A DNA stretch of 64,000 nucleotides from Rickettsiaceae bacterium (GCA_020697135.1 JAJFBM010000002.1:22057-86056), one strand, 5' to 3'; positions 12,071 through 22,331 are shown, numbered from the stretch's first letter. A program made the numbers and translations. Notes: a model not told the origin generated them from the sequence alone.

Positions 12071-12196
12071 ATACCATTTCACACTTAAAATAAGACATAT
12101 TGAGTTTAGGACGAGGCTGCGTAAGCGTATATTAATACGTGCGTAAAGCCAAGATCCGCTAAGTCGATATGTATCATTTTACAGAGGAAATGGTAT
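12071..12196. repeat. Palindromic element with ATACCATTTC/GAAATGGTAT termini (~126 bp)
   Basis: Imperfect terminal inverted repeats of ~40 nt; right end abuts the stop codon of the dnaJ-like gene. Confidence 0.75.
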
Positions 12197-12717
12197 TATT
12201 CAGCAATGTTGGAACTTGCCATTAAAGCATCATAAGCACTTTTAATTACCATAAATTTTGTTACGTCACTTGGATTTTTATCAGGATGATGGAGTTTTAC
12301 CAAATCTCTATAAGCCTTTTTAATATCCTTCTTTTGAACAGGATAAGCTAAGCCTAAATGTTTTAAGGCTTCTTTTTCTTGAGCTGTAAGTTTGTTCTGG
12401 AAATTATTTTTATAAGGCCTAGCTGTCTTTATTCCAAGATATTCTTTCACCTTTTGATTAATGTGGAAATCCTTTCTCGGATCTTGTGCACCAAATCTCC
12501 AGGTTGGTTGATCAAAATATACTTGTTTAGCTTGAAAATTTACAATCTCTGCTTCAGTCATATCCTGAAAATAATTCCAGTTACGGTTATGTAGCCTTAT
12601 ATGCTCAAGACAGAGATTGATATTCTCGTTTAAATTTTTTGGTGATTTTTTTGATTGATAGCGCCCAGGATTAATGCAACCCTCTACTTCACATGGGCTC
12701 TGATTTAATTCATGCAT
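12196..12717 (-). CDS. DnaJ-domain protein (cobS-linked)
   Basis: C-terminal J domain with HHPDKNP; located upstream of cobS as in other Alphaproteobacteria. Confidence 0.85.
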   Translation of the reverse strand: MHELNQSPCEVEGCINPGRYQSKKSPKNLNENINLCLEHIRLHNRNWNYFQDMTEAEIVNFQAKQVYFDQPTWRFGAQDPRKDFHINQKVKEYLGIKTARPYKNNFQNKLTAQEKEALKHLGLAYPVQKKDIKKAYRDLVKLHHPDKNPSDVTKFMVIKSAYDALMASSNIAE

Positions 12718-12753
12718 AATAAAATTTTAAGTAGAGATAGAGGCTAAATAAAG

Positions 12754-12879
12754 TTAGCCTTGTTTAGCCTTATATCTCTTATTCTTTTTATTGATAACAA
12801 ATATTTTGCCTTTTCTCTTAACTATTTGGCAATCTTTATCTCTTTTCTTGAGAGATTTTAATGAACTTGCTACTTTCAT
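12754..12879 (-). CDS. rpmJ: 50S ribosomal protein L36
   Basis: Hand-translated 41 aa [41 protein letters not shown]; missed by ORF track because short. Confidence 0.95.
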   Translation of the reverse strand: MKVASSLKSLKKRDKDCQIVKRKGKIFVINKKNKRYKAKQG

Positions 12880-13063
12880 GATCTTAAGGTCCTTAAATTA
12901 CTTCGAAATTTATTTAATCGTTTTAAATGAGGTCAATATAAAGCTTTCTCAAGCTTTAGTCAATAATTAAAGTTTAGTTTTACTTTTAAAGAGATATTAT
13001 AATGATTTTTAAAACAAAATCAATATTCTTTATTTGTACTAGCCCCCTTCTCTATGTAATTAT

Positions 13064-13120
13064 ATTGATATTGACCCGAATAATAATTGATATTGACTCA
13101 GAATAATAATATTGATAAAT
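13064..13120. repeat. Short tandem direct repeat ATTGATATTGAC(C/T)C(A)GAATAATA x2 plus partial
   Basis: 13064-13085 and 13086-13108 near-identical, then partial ATTGATAAAT. Confidence 0.75.
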
Positions 13121-13157
13121 TGCATAAATGGTATAAAAAAATAACTTATAGGTTAAA

Positions 13158-14588
13158 ATGACCAGTATAATAAGTAGTAAGGCTGATTTAATTATAATTC
13201 TAACTTATTTAGTATGTACATTACTAATAGGGCTTTGGTATGGTCAAAATGTTAAAACCTTAAAAGAATATTCTATTGGTAACAGCAACTTTTCTACACT
13301 GGTGCTATCACTTACTATTGTCGCGACTTGGGTCGGCGGAGGATCGATGGTTGGCCCGGCAAATAACGCATTCAAGACTGGGATTATAGCTCTTTATCCT
13401 CAAATTGGCATGACAATATGTTTATACATTATCTCCTACATATTAGCCCCAAGGATGAAGCCCTTCCTAGGGATGATCTCAGTTGGTGAAATGATTGGCA
13501 AAATGTATGGGACTAATGCTCGGTTAATAACTGGTATAGCTGGGACCTTAAAAAGCATAGGACATGTTGGGGTGCAAATTTTTGTTATGGGTAATATGCT
13601 TTCTTACCTTACCCCTGCGACAAAAACTGAATGCATGCTTATCAGCACTATGGTTTTAGTTATTTATTCTGCTTTTGGTGGAGTGAAATCTGTTACTTTT
13701 ACTGATGTATTACAGGCTCTGACTGTCGCAATATCCATACCTATTATCTTATATGTTTCTGTGAAATCTATAGGCGGATATGATGCTTTTGTAAATAGAT
13801 TACCCGAGACTCATTTAAGTATTTTCCCAGATAAAGATTTGATGACCCGATATACATATCTATTTATATATTTTTGCATACCATTTTTAACACCTGCAAC
13901 AACTCAGAGAATGCTTATGGCAAGAAGCACTTCACAAATTGCTTCCTCGTTTAAAATTTCCGCTGGGCTAAGTTGCTTTTTTTACACGTTTGCAGTATTG
14001 GTTGGACTTTTAGCAGTAGTACTATCACCAGGTATAGAAGCTAATCACAGTGTAATGTATTTAATTGATTACACTATGCCTCCAATATTAAAAGGAATAG
14101 CTATTTGTGGGATATTATCAGTTATTATGTCAACTGCTGACTCGCATTTAAATGTTGCAAGCGTATGCTTAACAAATGATTATTTGAAAGTTTTAATTAA
14201 AGGTCTATCTGATACTGCAGCTTTATCAGTATCAAGATTTGTGACCGTAGTATTCGGTATATTTGCATATTTGATAGCATCAAAATTTAATAACTTATTA
14301 GATTTAGTATTATATGTAGATAATTTCTGGGCACCTATTGTTGTTACTCCTCTGCTCCTCGGGTTATTTGGTTTTAGAAGCACTTCAAAAGTGTTTATTA
14401 TTGCTGCGCTTGCTGGATTCTGTACATTCCTTATTTGGGAGCATTTTAAGCTTATAGAGAAAACAAATATTTATGCGATAATTGCAAGCGTTACAGTAAA
14501 TGGAATTGCTTTCATCTTTACACATTATTTATTAAAAGAACCTGGTGGTTGGGTTACCAGATCAGAAAGAATAAAATTTCAAAATTAG
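13158..14588 (+). CDS. Sodium:solute symporter family protein
   Basis: ~13 TM segments; ATWVGGGSMVGPANNAFKTG and GILSVIMSTADSHLNVAS motifs of SSS family. Confidence 0.88.
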   Translation: MTSIISSKADLIIILTYLVCTLLIGLWYGQNVKTLKEYSIGNSNFSTLVLSLTIVATWVGGGSMVGPANNAFKTGIIALYPQIGMTICLYIISYILAPRMKPFLGMISVGEMIGKMYGTNARLITGIAGTLKSIGHVGVQIFVMGNMLSYLTPATKTECMLISTMVLVIYSAFGGVKSVTFTDVLQALTVAISIPIILYVSVKSIGGYDAFVNRLPETHLSIFPDKDLMTRYTYLFIYFCIPFLTPATTQRMLMARSTSQIASSFKISAGLSCFFYTFAVLVGLLAVVLSPGIEANHSVMYLIDYTMPPILKGIAICGILSVIMSTADSHLNVASVCLTNDYLKVLIKGLSDTAALSVSRFVTVVFGIFAYLIASKFNNLLDLVLYVDNFWAPIVVTPLLLGLFGFRSTSKVFIIAALAGFCTFLIWEHFKLIEKTNIYAIIASVTVNGIAFIFTHYLLKEPGGWVTRSERIKFQN

Positions 14589-14699
14589 CAACCTTTCTTA
14601 ATGTTGAGCTGTAAACTCTAGCAACCGGATTATATATAGCGTACTTTCATAAATAAAGGTTAAGCTCAAAAGAAAGTTTATTCAGCGATTAGTATATTG

Positions 14700-15440
14700 C
14701 TAAAGTTCTATTGTGTCTTGTAAGGAATATAAGCCTTTAGGCTTATTATACAGCCATTTTGCAGCTTTTATAGCCCCTCGTGCAAAAACTGCTCTATTCT
14801 CTGCAATATGAGAAAAAATTATTCTCTCTTCAAAATTTGCAAAAGTTACAGAATGTTCACCAACAATATTGCCTAGCTTAACCGAGGAAAAGCTAATATT
14901 TCCACAGTGAGCAGGATCATTAGTTTTTATATCAGCGAAATCTTGACTACCATTCCAAACCTTATTTATTGTATTACCAAGCATTAAGGCTGTGCCTGAA
15001 GGGGAATCTTTCTTAAATTTATGGTGCATATCTAATATTACAGCATCAAACTCTTCTTTGGGGATAAGGGAAGAAGCAATATTTAAGATTTTATTCAATA
15101 GATTTATGCCGAAGCTCATATTAGCTGAGTATAAAACTGGAATCGACTTAGAAGCTTCCTTAATTGCATTATGAAGCTCCTTGGTTAAACCAGTAGTTCC
15201 AATTACTAATTTTGAATTATATTTTACAGCCATTTCTAATAATGTAGGTAAAGCAGCTGGAAGTGAAAAATCTACAATGACTTTTGATAACTTACAAAGA
15301 TTTTCAAGACTATCATAATTTCCGCTTCTTGCATATTGGCTACAGAGCTCAAGCTCAGAATCCTTGGGAACTAAGTTAATTACTTGCTTACCCATCCTGC
15401 CCGTTGCACCATGCACTCCAATCATTATTTTTTCTTTCAT
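14700..15440 (-). CDS. dapB: 4-hydroxy-tetrahydrodipicolinate reductase
   Basis: GVHGATGRMGKQV, HHKFKKDSPSGTAL. Confidence 0.96.
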   Translation of the reverse strand: MKEKIMIGVHGATGRMGKQVINLVPKDSELELCSQYARSGNYDSLENLCKLSKVIVDFSLPAALPTLLEMAVKYNSKLVIGTTGLTKELHNAIKEASKSIPVLYSANMSFGINLLNKILNIASSLIPKEEFDAVILDMHHKFKKDSPSGTALMLGNTINKVWNGSQDFADIKTNDPAHCGNISFSSVKLGNIVGEHSVTFANFEERIIFSHIAENRAVFARGAIKAAKWLYNKPKGLYSLQDTIEL

Positions 15441-15448
15441 ATCAGACT

Positions 15449-15967
15449 CTAATTATTATGATTAAGCTTACTATATTTACCCGAGTAATGAATTAACGGC
15501 TCTTTTTCTTTATTGCGATCAAGGGCGATAACTTCACAAATAAATACGGTATGATCCCCTGCTAAGTGAGTATTATTGATAGTACATTCAAGCCAACCTA
15601 AAGCATTTGTAATAATAGGATATTTTAGAGTGCTACTTAAGTAATAGTCAATATCATTAAATTTATTTCCTCTTTTATAAGCAAAATTTTCAGAGATTGC
15701 GCTTTGCTGTTCGCTTAAAATGCTAATAGCACATTTCTTTTGCTCATTTAAAACCGGTAATGTAGATGAATCATTATGCAAACAAAATAAAATTAAAGGA
15801 GGTTCAAGAGAGACAGAAGTAAAAGAGCTTGCTGTAAAACCATGTAAAGCACCATCAGCATCCTCTACAGTAACAACCGTGATACCGGTAGCGAACCCTC
15901 CTAATACAGATTTAAATTGCTTAGGTTCGATTTTCTTGCGACAGTTGTTTAACTCATCATTTATCAT
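15449..15967 (-). CDS. Flavin reductase-like domain protein
   Basis: GGFATGITVVTVEDADGALHGFTASSFTSVSLEPPLILFCLH. Confidence 0.88.
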   Translation of the reverse strand: MINDELNNCRKKIEPKQFKSVLGGFATGITVVTVEDADGALHGFTASSFTSVSLEPPLILFCLHNDSSTLPVLNEQKKCAISILSEQQSAISENFAYKRGNKFNDIDYYLSSTLKYPIITNALGWLECTINNTHLAGDHTVFICEVIALDRNKEKEPLIHYSGKYSKLNHNN

Positions 15968-16063
15968 TATAATTTTACCATAACTCTTACGGGTTTTAGA
16001 ATTGTAGGCGTGAGTAGATAGAATCTTATACTAGAAAAGGGTATATGTTTACCATAAAAAACA

Positions 16064-16095
16064 AAGCCTTGTTAGTTTATTTTCTAACAAGGCTT
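16064..16095 (-). terminator. Rho-independent terminator downstream of the amino-acid SBP gene
   Basis: 12-bp stem AAGCCTTGTTAG/CTAACAAGGCTT with T-rich tract on the minus strand. Confidence 0.8.
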
Positions 16096-16119
16096 ATATA
16101 TTTTTGTTCTACCTAACTC

Positions 16120-17013
16120 TTAAGAAGGGTTACCCACAGCAGCAGGTTGCTGAGTTGGAGCTTCATTTGGCGCTTCAGAAGTATTATTTGCAGGTGCCCC
16201 CTCTAAAGCTTTTTCTTCTACTTTTACTGGTTCAATTGCTTCTACAGAAGGAGTAGCATTATCCACAGCTCCAGCATTTAACAACCATTTTTCTTTTAAC
16301 TCATGAATTTTACCTTTAGTTTTAAGAGTAGTAACTACTTCATTAACTTTATCTTTTAACTCTGATCCTTTGGTAAAAGCAATTGCAAAACTTGATTCTG
16401 CATTCTCAATTGCAAACCCTACAAAGCTTGGATTTTGCTGCTCAAACTTTTTAACTTGTAAATCCTCAAGAATTATAGCATCAATATTGCCATTTTTTAA
16501 TTCTTCAATTAGTACTAGATTATTATTAATAGAGCTAATTTCCATATTAGCTATTCTATCAGCTAAACCTTTTGCAATAGTTTCCCAGGTTGTACCAAGC
16601 TGTACCCCTACTTTTTTACCGCTAAGATCCTCAACTCTATTGATGCCTTTATCCTTAAGAGTAAGTACTGATACAGAAGAAGTTGCATAAGCGTCAGAAA
16701 AATCTACTTGTTCTGCTCTAACCTCATTTGTTGAGATTCCAGCAATAATCATATCAACATGACCACTATTTAAAGCAGGTATCAACGCAGAAAATTCCAT
16801 ATTTTTAATAAGAATTTTTTTACCCATTTCTTCAGCAATTGCATTAGCAAGGTCTATGTCAAAACCTATTACTTTTTCATTATCGATATATTCATAAGGT
16901 GGATTATCAGCCGATGTTCCAACTATAATTGTATCATCACTTGGGCCTTTGTTACATCCAGCAACTGATAAAGCACAAATCAGCCCTAGAGATATTATTT
17001 TAAAAAATTTCAT
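16120..17013 (-). CDS. Amino-acid ABC transporter substrate-binding lipoprotein
   Basis: Lipobox VAGC, SBP_bac_3 motifs (GFDIDLANAIAEEMGKK); Ala/Pro/Glu-rich C-terminal tail. Confidence 0.88.
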   Translation of the reverse strand: MKFFKIISLGLICALSVAGCNKGPSDDTIIVGTSADNPPYEYIDNEKVIGFDIDLANAIAEEMGKKILIKNMEFSALIPALNSGHVDMIIAGISTNEVRAEQVDFSDAYATSSVSVLTLKDKGINRVEDLSGKKVGVQLGTTWETIAKGLADRIANMEISSINNNLVLIEELKNGNIDAIILEDLQVKKFEQQNPSFVGFAIENAESSFAIAFTKGSELKDKVNEVVTTLKTKGKIHELKEKWLLNAGAVDNATPSVEAIEPVKVEEKALEGAPANNTSEAPNEAPTQQPAAVGNPS

Positions 17014-17209
17014 AATTAAAGCTCCTTAAGTCTTTGTTTAAAATTTAAACTGTTAATAATTTAACATTAAAATATTTTACCTAATCGTTTGTGTCAATAT
17101 ATATTGCATAATGGAAGTAAAAACTGTATTTTATAGTGACAAAAATCAATAAAATATTTAAATCTAATAAATATAATTAATGATGATATTAAAAACTAGC
17201 TAATTACTC

Positions 17210-17863
17210 ATGACAACTAACTACTATTACTACTTTGAAACAGCAACTTTTATAGCTAAGGGCATACCGATGACACTATTATATAGTGTATTATCTGTAT
17301 TTTTTGGCTTTTTCATTGGAGCTTTTTTAGCTTTTTTAAAAGTAAGTAATAATAGATTTGGTAAATTTGTTGCAGAGTTTTATACTTCGATATTTCGTGG
17401 CACCCCACTTTTAATTCAGCTCTCAGTCATCGCTTACGCTATTCCACCTTTATTTAATATAAAGCTTTCTCTTTTACAGGCAGGAGTCATGGCATTTTCT
17501 CTTAATTCAGGCGCATATGTGTCAGAAATCATAAGAGCTGGTATTCAAGGTGTAGATAAAGGGCAATTTGAAGCTGCAAAAGCATTGGGAATACCTTATT
17601 ATCTTATAATGAAAGATATAATACTTCCGCAAGCTATTAGAAATGTTTTCCCATCTCTAATCAATGAATTTATTAATATGCTTAAAGAGTCGGCTCTTAT
17701 TTCGGTGCTTGGAGAGATGGATATAATGCGTCAAGCTCAACTGAGAAGCGCTCATACATATGATTATTTTTCTCCACTATTAATTGCTGGTTTCTATTAT
17801 TATATTCTAATATTTGCTTTGTCATTTGTAGCCAAAATAGTAGAGAGGAAGATTAAATTATGA
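17210..17863 (+). CDS. Amino-acid ABC transporter permease
   Basis: HisM/GlnP-type: FRGTPLLIQL, EAAKALGIPYYLIMKDIILPQAIRN. Confidence 0.93.
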   Translation: MTTNYYYYFETATFIAKGIPMTLLYSVLSVFFGFFIGAFLAFLKVSNNRFGKFVAEFYTSIFRGTPLLIQLSVIAYAIPPLFNIKLSLLQAGVMAFSLNSGAYVSEIIRAGIQGVDKGQFEAAKALGIPYYLIMKDIILPQAIRNVFPSLINEFINMLKESALISVLGEMDIMRQAQLRSAHTYDYFSPLLIAGFYYYILIFALSFVAKIVERKIKL

Positions 17864-18585
17864 TTAAATTAGTAAAGCTCTCAAAGAAATTTGGCTCTAA
17901 TCAAGCTTTAAAAGAAGTTACTCTTGAAATAAAAAAGAATGATATTGTTGCTATTATAGGCCCATCTGGCAGCGGTAAATCTACACTTCTTAGATGTATT
18001 AATAGGCTTGATAACCCTACAAGTGGTGAAGTATATATCTCTGATAAAAAAGCTAATAAGAAAAATATTCGCCTAATTTGTCAAAAAATTGGAATGGTTT
18101 TTCAAAATTTTAATCTTTTCCCTCATTTTTCGGTATTAGAGAATCTTACTTATGGGCCTATAAATTTAAATGGCTTAAAAACTGAAGATGCAAATCAAAA
18201 AGCTCTTGAACTCTTAAAAACTATGAATCTTGAAGATAAAGCTAATTATAAACCATCAAGCCTATCAGGCGGACAAAAACAGCGTATAGCAATTGCAAGA
18301 GCTTTGATGATGGATCCGGAAGTAATTTTATTCGATGAACCCACATCTGCTCTAGACCTTGAAATCATTAAAGATTTAATCAGTATAATAGAAGCTTTAA
18401 GAGCACAAAATATTACTATGCTAATAGTGACGCATCATATTGGTTTTGCAAAAAAAGTTTCTAATAAAATCATTTTTATGGAACAAGGACACGTTCTAGA
18501 TTATATGGATACTAATCTTTTTTTTGATAATCCTAAATCTCATAGAGCAAGATTATTCTTAGAGAGCATTAATGGTATAGAATAA
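17860..18585 (+). CDS. Amino-acid ABC transporter ATP-binding protein (GlnQ-like)
   Basis: GPSGSGKSTLLRCINRLD, LSGGQKQRIAIARAL, DEPTSALD; start overlaps permease stop. Confidence 0.94.
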   Translation: MIKLVKLSKKFGSNQALKEVTLEIKKNDIVAIIGPSGSGKSTLLRCINRLDNPTSGEVYISDKKANKKNIRLICQKIGMVFQNFNLFPHFSVLENLTYGPINLNGLKTEDANQKALELLKTMNLEDKANYKPSSLSGGQKQRIAIARALMMDPEVILFDEPTSALDLEIIKDLISIIEALRAQNITMLIVTHHIGFAKKVSNKIIFMEQGHVLDYMDTNLFFDNPKSHRARLFLESINGIE

Positions 18586-18724
18586 TAAAAATAATTTATT
18601 CTTTTTTACCTATAACCCCCCTTATCCTAATATATTTACTATAAATAAATATCTTAGTTACTCTTGACTGGCATTAAAATTTATATAATACTAGTAAATT
18701 GTTTTTTAAAAAATGGTTCTTATT

Positions 18725-20176
18725 ATGGCAACTTTAGTTAATACTTCTAAATTTCCTAACTTTTTAAAATTACTTTTCTTTGTAGAGATGTGGGAAAGGT
18801 TTAGCTATTATGGTATGAGAGCTTTATTAGTATTATATCTAACCTCTCAATTAGGCTTCGAAGATAAAAAAGCTTATAGTATTTATTCCTTATTTGCAGC
18901 AATCGGCTACGCAGGCCCCAGTATTGCCGGTATTATAGCGGACAAACTTCTAGGCTTTAAAAATATGGTTTTATCTGGCGGAGTTATCATGACCCTAGGT
19001 AGTTTTGCATTAGCCTTTTCAATAAACGATCAAAGCTTAGTATATATGGGTCTTGCGTTAATGGCGGTAGGAACAGGGATGTTCAAGGGTAATGTGACAA
19101 ACCTACTTGGCTCATGTTATAGTGCAAACGACCCTGCAAGAGAACATGGTTTTACTTTATTTTATGTAGCGATAAACCTTGGTAGCTTCATTGCTTCAAT
19201 AAGTTGTAGTTTCGTTGCAAAATATTACGGCTGGGAATATGGTTTTGGGCTTGCAGGATTAGGCATGTTATTTGGGATTTTAACTTTTTTAAAATACTCA
19301 TATATTGTAGCCGAATATGGTAATGCTCCAGCTGGTGAAGGTATCAAGATGACCTCTAATTTTAGTTATATTTTAGGTACAATTTTTATAGGATTATTTC
19401 TTGCTTATCCAGTATCCATAATGCTTACATCTAGTGAATATTATACTGATATTGTAAAATATGCAGGGTTAATCATATTTGCGATAATGCTTTATATTAT
19501 TGTCAGTTCTGAAAATAGACAGCGTAATAATTTATTAGCTTTATCTATTTTTATCGTGTTTTTAATGATATTTTTTGCTCTAGAAATGCAGCTGGGTTCT
19601 CTAATAAACCTTTTTGCTGAAAGAAATGTAAATAAAGACATTTTTGGATTTACAATTCCAGCTGCAATTTCACAAGCAATTAACCCTTTCTCAATAATAA
19701 TATTTGGCAGTATTCTTGGAGGGTATATAAAACCGAGTAAGAAATATGCAATAGTCACATTTGGCTTCGGACTACTTTGTATGGCTATTTGCTTTTACAT
19801 ATTATGGCTTGGTTGCCTTAATGCAAATGTTGCTGGCTCTACTAATTATTTATATCTTGTTTTAGGTATTTCTTGCATGGGCTTTGGAGAAGTATGCGTA
19901 GCACCTTTCGTTCATGCGCAAACGACTTTACTTGCACCTAAACATTTACGTGGTTTTATAATGGGTATTTTGATGCTCTCCCTTGCATATTCGAACCTTG
20001 CAGGGAATATAATAGCCAAATTTATGTCTGTACCAACTATTGGTGGCAGCGTTGATAGCTTACAGTCTCTTGCTATTTATCAAGATGGGTTTTTACAAAT
20101 AGCAAATTTTAACATGTTAATAGTTGGATTATTTGCATTATCTACTATTCTCATTAAGAAGCTATCTTCTGACTAA
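18725..20176 (+). CDS. POT-family peptide MFS transporter
   Basis: FFVEMWERFSYYGMRALLVLYL signature of POT/PTR family. Confidence 0.92.
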   Translation: MATLVNTSKFPNFLKLLFFVEMWERFSYYGMRALLVLYLTSQLGFEDKKAYSIYSLFAAIGYAGPSIAGIIADKLLGFKNMVLSGGVIMTLGSFALAFSINDQSLVYMGLALMAVGTGMFKGNVTNLLGSCYSANDPAREHGFTLFYVAINLGSFIASISCSFVAKYYGWEYGFGLAGLGMLFGILTFLKYSYIVAEYGNAPAGEGIKMTSNFSYILGTIFIGLFLAYPVSIMLTSSEYYTDIVKYAGLIIFAIMLYIIVSSENRQRNNLLALSIFIVFLMIFFALEMQLGSLINLFAERNVNKDIFGFTIPAAISQAINPFSIIIFGSILGGYIKPSKKYAIVTFGFGLLCMAICFYILWLGCLNANVAGSTNYLYLVLGISCMGFGEVCVAPFVHAQTTLLAPKHLRGFIMGILMLSLAYSNLAGNIIAKFMSVPTIGGSVDSLQSLAIYQDGFLQIANFNMLIVGLFALSTILIKKLSSD

Positions 20177-20182
20177 ATTTCA

Positions 20183-20211
20183 GGAAGGGAAGCAGTCAAA
20201 GCCTCCCTTCC
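20183..20211 (+). terminator. Possible terminator hairpin after the peptide transporter
   Basis: GGAAGGGA...TCCCTTCC stem; weak T tract. Confidence 0.4.
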
Positions 20212-20441
20212 GCCTTGATTTAGAGTTTATGTTGATTTTTAAATACTTATAAAATGATCTTAGACTCTGAAAATCTACTTTTCCTTGTATTTAAATTAGC
20301 CTTACATTTATATAATCTAAATTGCATTATTGTGCACTAGACTATTTTTCTCCTATTTTAAATAAGTACAGAAAAAACTCTATTGATTAAATTAATATAT
20401 AGTATAAAATTACTTAACAAAAAGTATTATATTGGTTGCAA

Positions 20442-20876
20442 ATGAAAGTAGATCCTCTGGATAGTTCTTCCTCTATACGTAAATTAAAACAAAAAAAACA
20501 AAGTTCCATTGGAGGTTTCTCCTTACCCGACGATGATAACGAGGAAGATGAAGAAATAACTTCGGTTACAACTGCTCATAAAATCCCTTCTCTTAACCCA
20601 TTCCTTGCTTTGCAAGAAGTAAGTAATCCCGAATATGAATCATCAGAGCATAAAAAAATTATTGAAGAAGGAGAAACGTTGCTCAATTATTTAAAACAAA
20701 TCCTTCTCGGGCTTATTAATGGTGATTTAAATGAATATAATATAAGGAATTTAAAAGACATTATAGAGCATAAAAAATATAGTTTTACAGCTCCTGAAGC
20801 CCAAAAACTTTATGATGAAATCTATCTTAGAGCCAGTGTAGAACTTGCGAAACTTGAACGTAGTCGTAAGGCTTAA
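20442..20876 (+). CDS. FliX-like class II flagellar assembly regulator
   Basis: GGFSLPDDD N-terminal motif and C-terminal LLNYLKQILLGLINGDLNEYNIRNLKDIIE helical domain resembling alphaproteobacterial FliX. Confidence 0.6.
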   Translation: MKVDPLDSSSSIRKLKQKKQSSIGGFSLPDDDNEEDEEITSVTTAHKIPSLNPFLALQEVSNPEYESSEHKKIIEEGETLLNYLKQILLGLINGDLNEYNIRNLKDIIEHKKYSFTAPEAQKLYDEIYLRASVELAKLERSRKA

Positions 20877-20890
20877 TTTTGAACAAGTGA

Positions 20891-21454
20891 TTATTCTGCT
20901 GGTATTATATTGTTTCTTAGTAGAAATGGAACTTGTGTAACCATAAATAATATACTTAATGGTAACATCCCAAATAATTTAAAATTAACCCAGATTTCTT
21001 CAGAAAAATTTCGCCAAATTATTTCATTTATACAGGCAAGTGTTGCAAAGTAAATTCCAAATCTAAAAGAAAATTTTATCCAATTTTTTTCAGACATTTC
21101 TATCGCTCCATTAAAAAGATGCTTTGCTAATCCTTTTCCGTAATAGCATCCGCCGAGTAATGTAACTGCAAAAAGAGAGTTTATCATAGTAGGCTTCATC
21201 TTTATAAATCGTACATCACCTGATAATATACTTAGACTACCCATAACTGTTAGTAAAATAGTAGACAAATAACTTACCACAGATGGTTTCTGGCCTAAGA
21301 AGAAACCTGCAATGGTCGCAGTAATTGCTGTAATTATCATTACTCCAGTCGCAAATTTAATATCATTTCCACCTAATTTATAACTTAGGAAAAAAGTAAT
21401 TATAGCTCCATTTTCTATAAAAAATTTAGTTAGTACGGTTCGTATTTTGCGCAT
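20891..21454 (-). CDS. Inner membrane-spanning protein YciB/IspZ (septation protein A)
   Basis: Multi-TM; KPTMINSLFAVTLLGG and NEIIWRNFSEEIWVNFKLFGMLPLSI motifs. Confidence 0.88.
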   Translation of the reverse strand: MRKIRTVLTKFFIENGAIITFFLSYKLGGNDIKFATGVMIITAITATIAGFFLGQKPSVVSYLSTILLTVMGSLSILSGDVRFIKMKPTMINSLFAVTLLGGCYYGKGLAKHLFNGAIEMSEKNWIKFSFRFGIYFATLACINEIIWRNFSEEIWVNFKLFGMLPLSILFMVTQVPFLLRNNIIPAE

Positions 21455-21501
21455 AAAGAGTAATTAAAAAATTATTATATAATTTATTCCATAGAGATTA
21501 T

Positions 21502-22308
21502 TTAAGCCTTACTATTATAAACTTTATCCAGAGACAATATTATTGTAACAGTAAACAAGTAAAACAACAATTGAAGTACGGTCGGACGAGCTTGGTAACC
21601 AAATATTGTATTTAATATTCCTCCAATTACACTTGAATCTTTTATAATCCATGAAGTATCCCACAACATACTAGAGAAATAGTTAAGAATACCTATCGAG
21701 TTTAGCAAATTAGCAAGTTCGGCAGAAAGGCTTGCTGCAATTAATATAAATAACCAAGATGTAATTTTAAATAACTTTCTCCCTGAATACTGTGTTAAAC
21801 CAAGATATAATCCTGTGCCAACGACCAACCCTGCTCCAACACCTAAAACAACCGAAGTAAGTAATCGAACTATCGAAAGATTTTCTACTGTAAGTACACC
21901 ATAAACAAATAATACAATTTCGGTACCTTCTCTAAATATAAATGTAGCAACCATTAGGGGGAGCGTTAGTGCAAATATTTTACCTTGTTTTAAAAGATCA
22001 CTCAATTCATTTAAATCTTTTTTTAAATGTTTAGCCCTTCCTTTCATCCAAATAACAGTCCATCCTATCATTATAATAGACAAGCAAAGAATAATTATAT
22101 TAGAAACTTCTTGTCCAAAACCTTCAAACGCATTTGAGATATTCCCTGTAAAAAAGGCAAGGATACTTGATCCTATTACGCCTAGTAAGATCCCAATTAT
22201 AATTTGCTTTCTCGAATTAGGTAGGTTCTTAGTTGCAGCAAAAACTGTTCCGAGAAGTAATGCTATTTCTAAAGATTCTCTAAAAAGAATGATAATGATC
22301 TTGGACAT
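21502..22308 (-). CDS. FTR1-family iron permease
   Basis: LFRESLEIALLLG and TFIFREGTEIVLFVYG (REXXE motifs). Confidence 0.9.
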   Translation of the reverse strand: MSKIIIILFRESLEIALLLGTVFAATKNLPNSRKQIIIGILLGVIGSSILAFFTGNISNAFEGFGQEVSNIIILCLSIIMIGWTVIWMKGRAKHLKKDLNELSDLLKQGKIFALTLPLMVATFIFREGTEIVLFVYGVLTVENLSIVRLLTSVVLGVGAGLVVGTGLYLGLTQYSGRKLFKITSWLFILIAASLSAELANLLNSIGILNYFSSMLWDTSWIIKDSSVIGGILNTIFGYQARPTVLQLLFYLFTVTIILSLDKVYNSKA

Positions 22309-22331
22309 AGCATAAACCTTTGTTTATTCCC

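Noticed and set aside
20183-20211. GGAAGGGA hairpin after the peptide transporter considered as a repeat-family member
   Set aside because: No second copy seen in the window; most simply a terminator-like stem.
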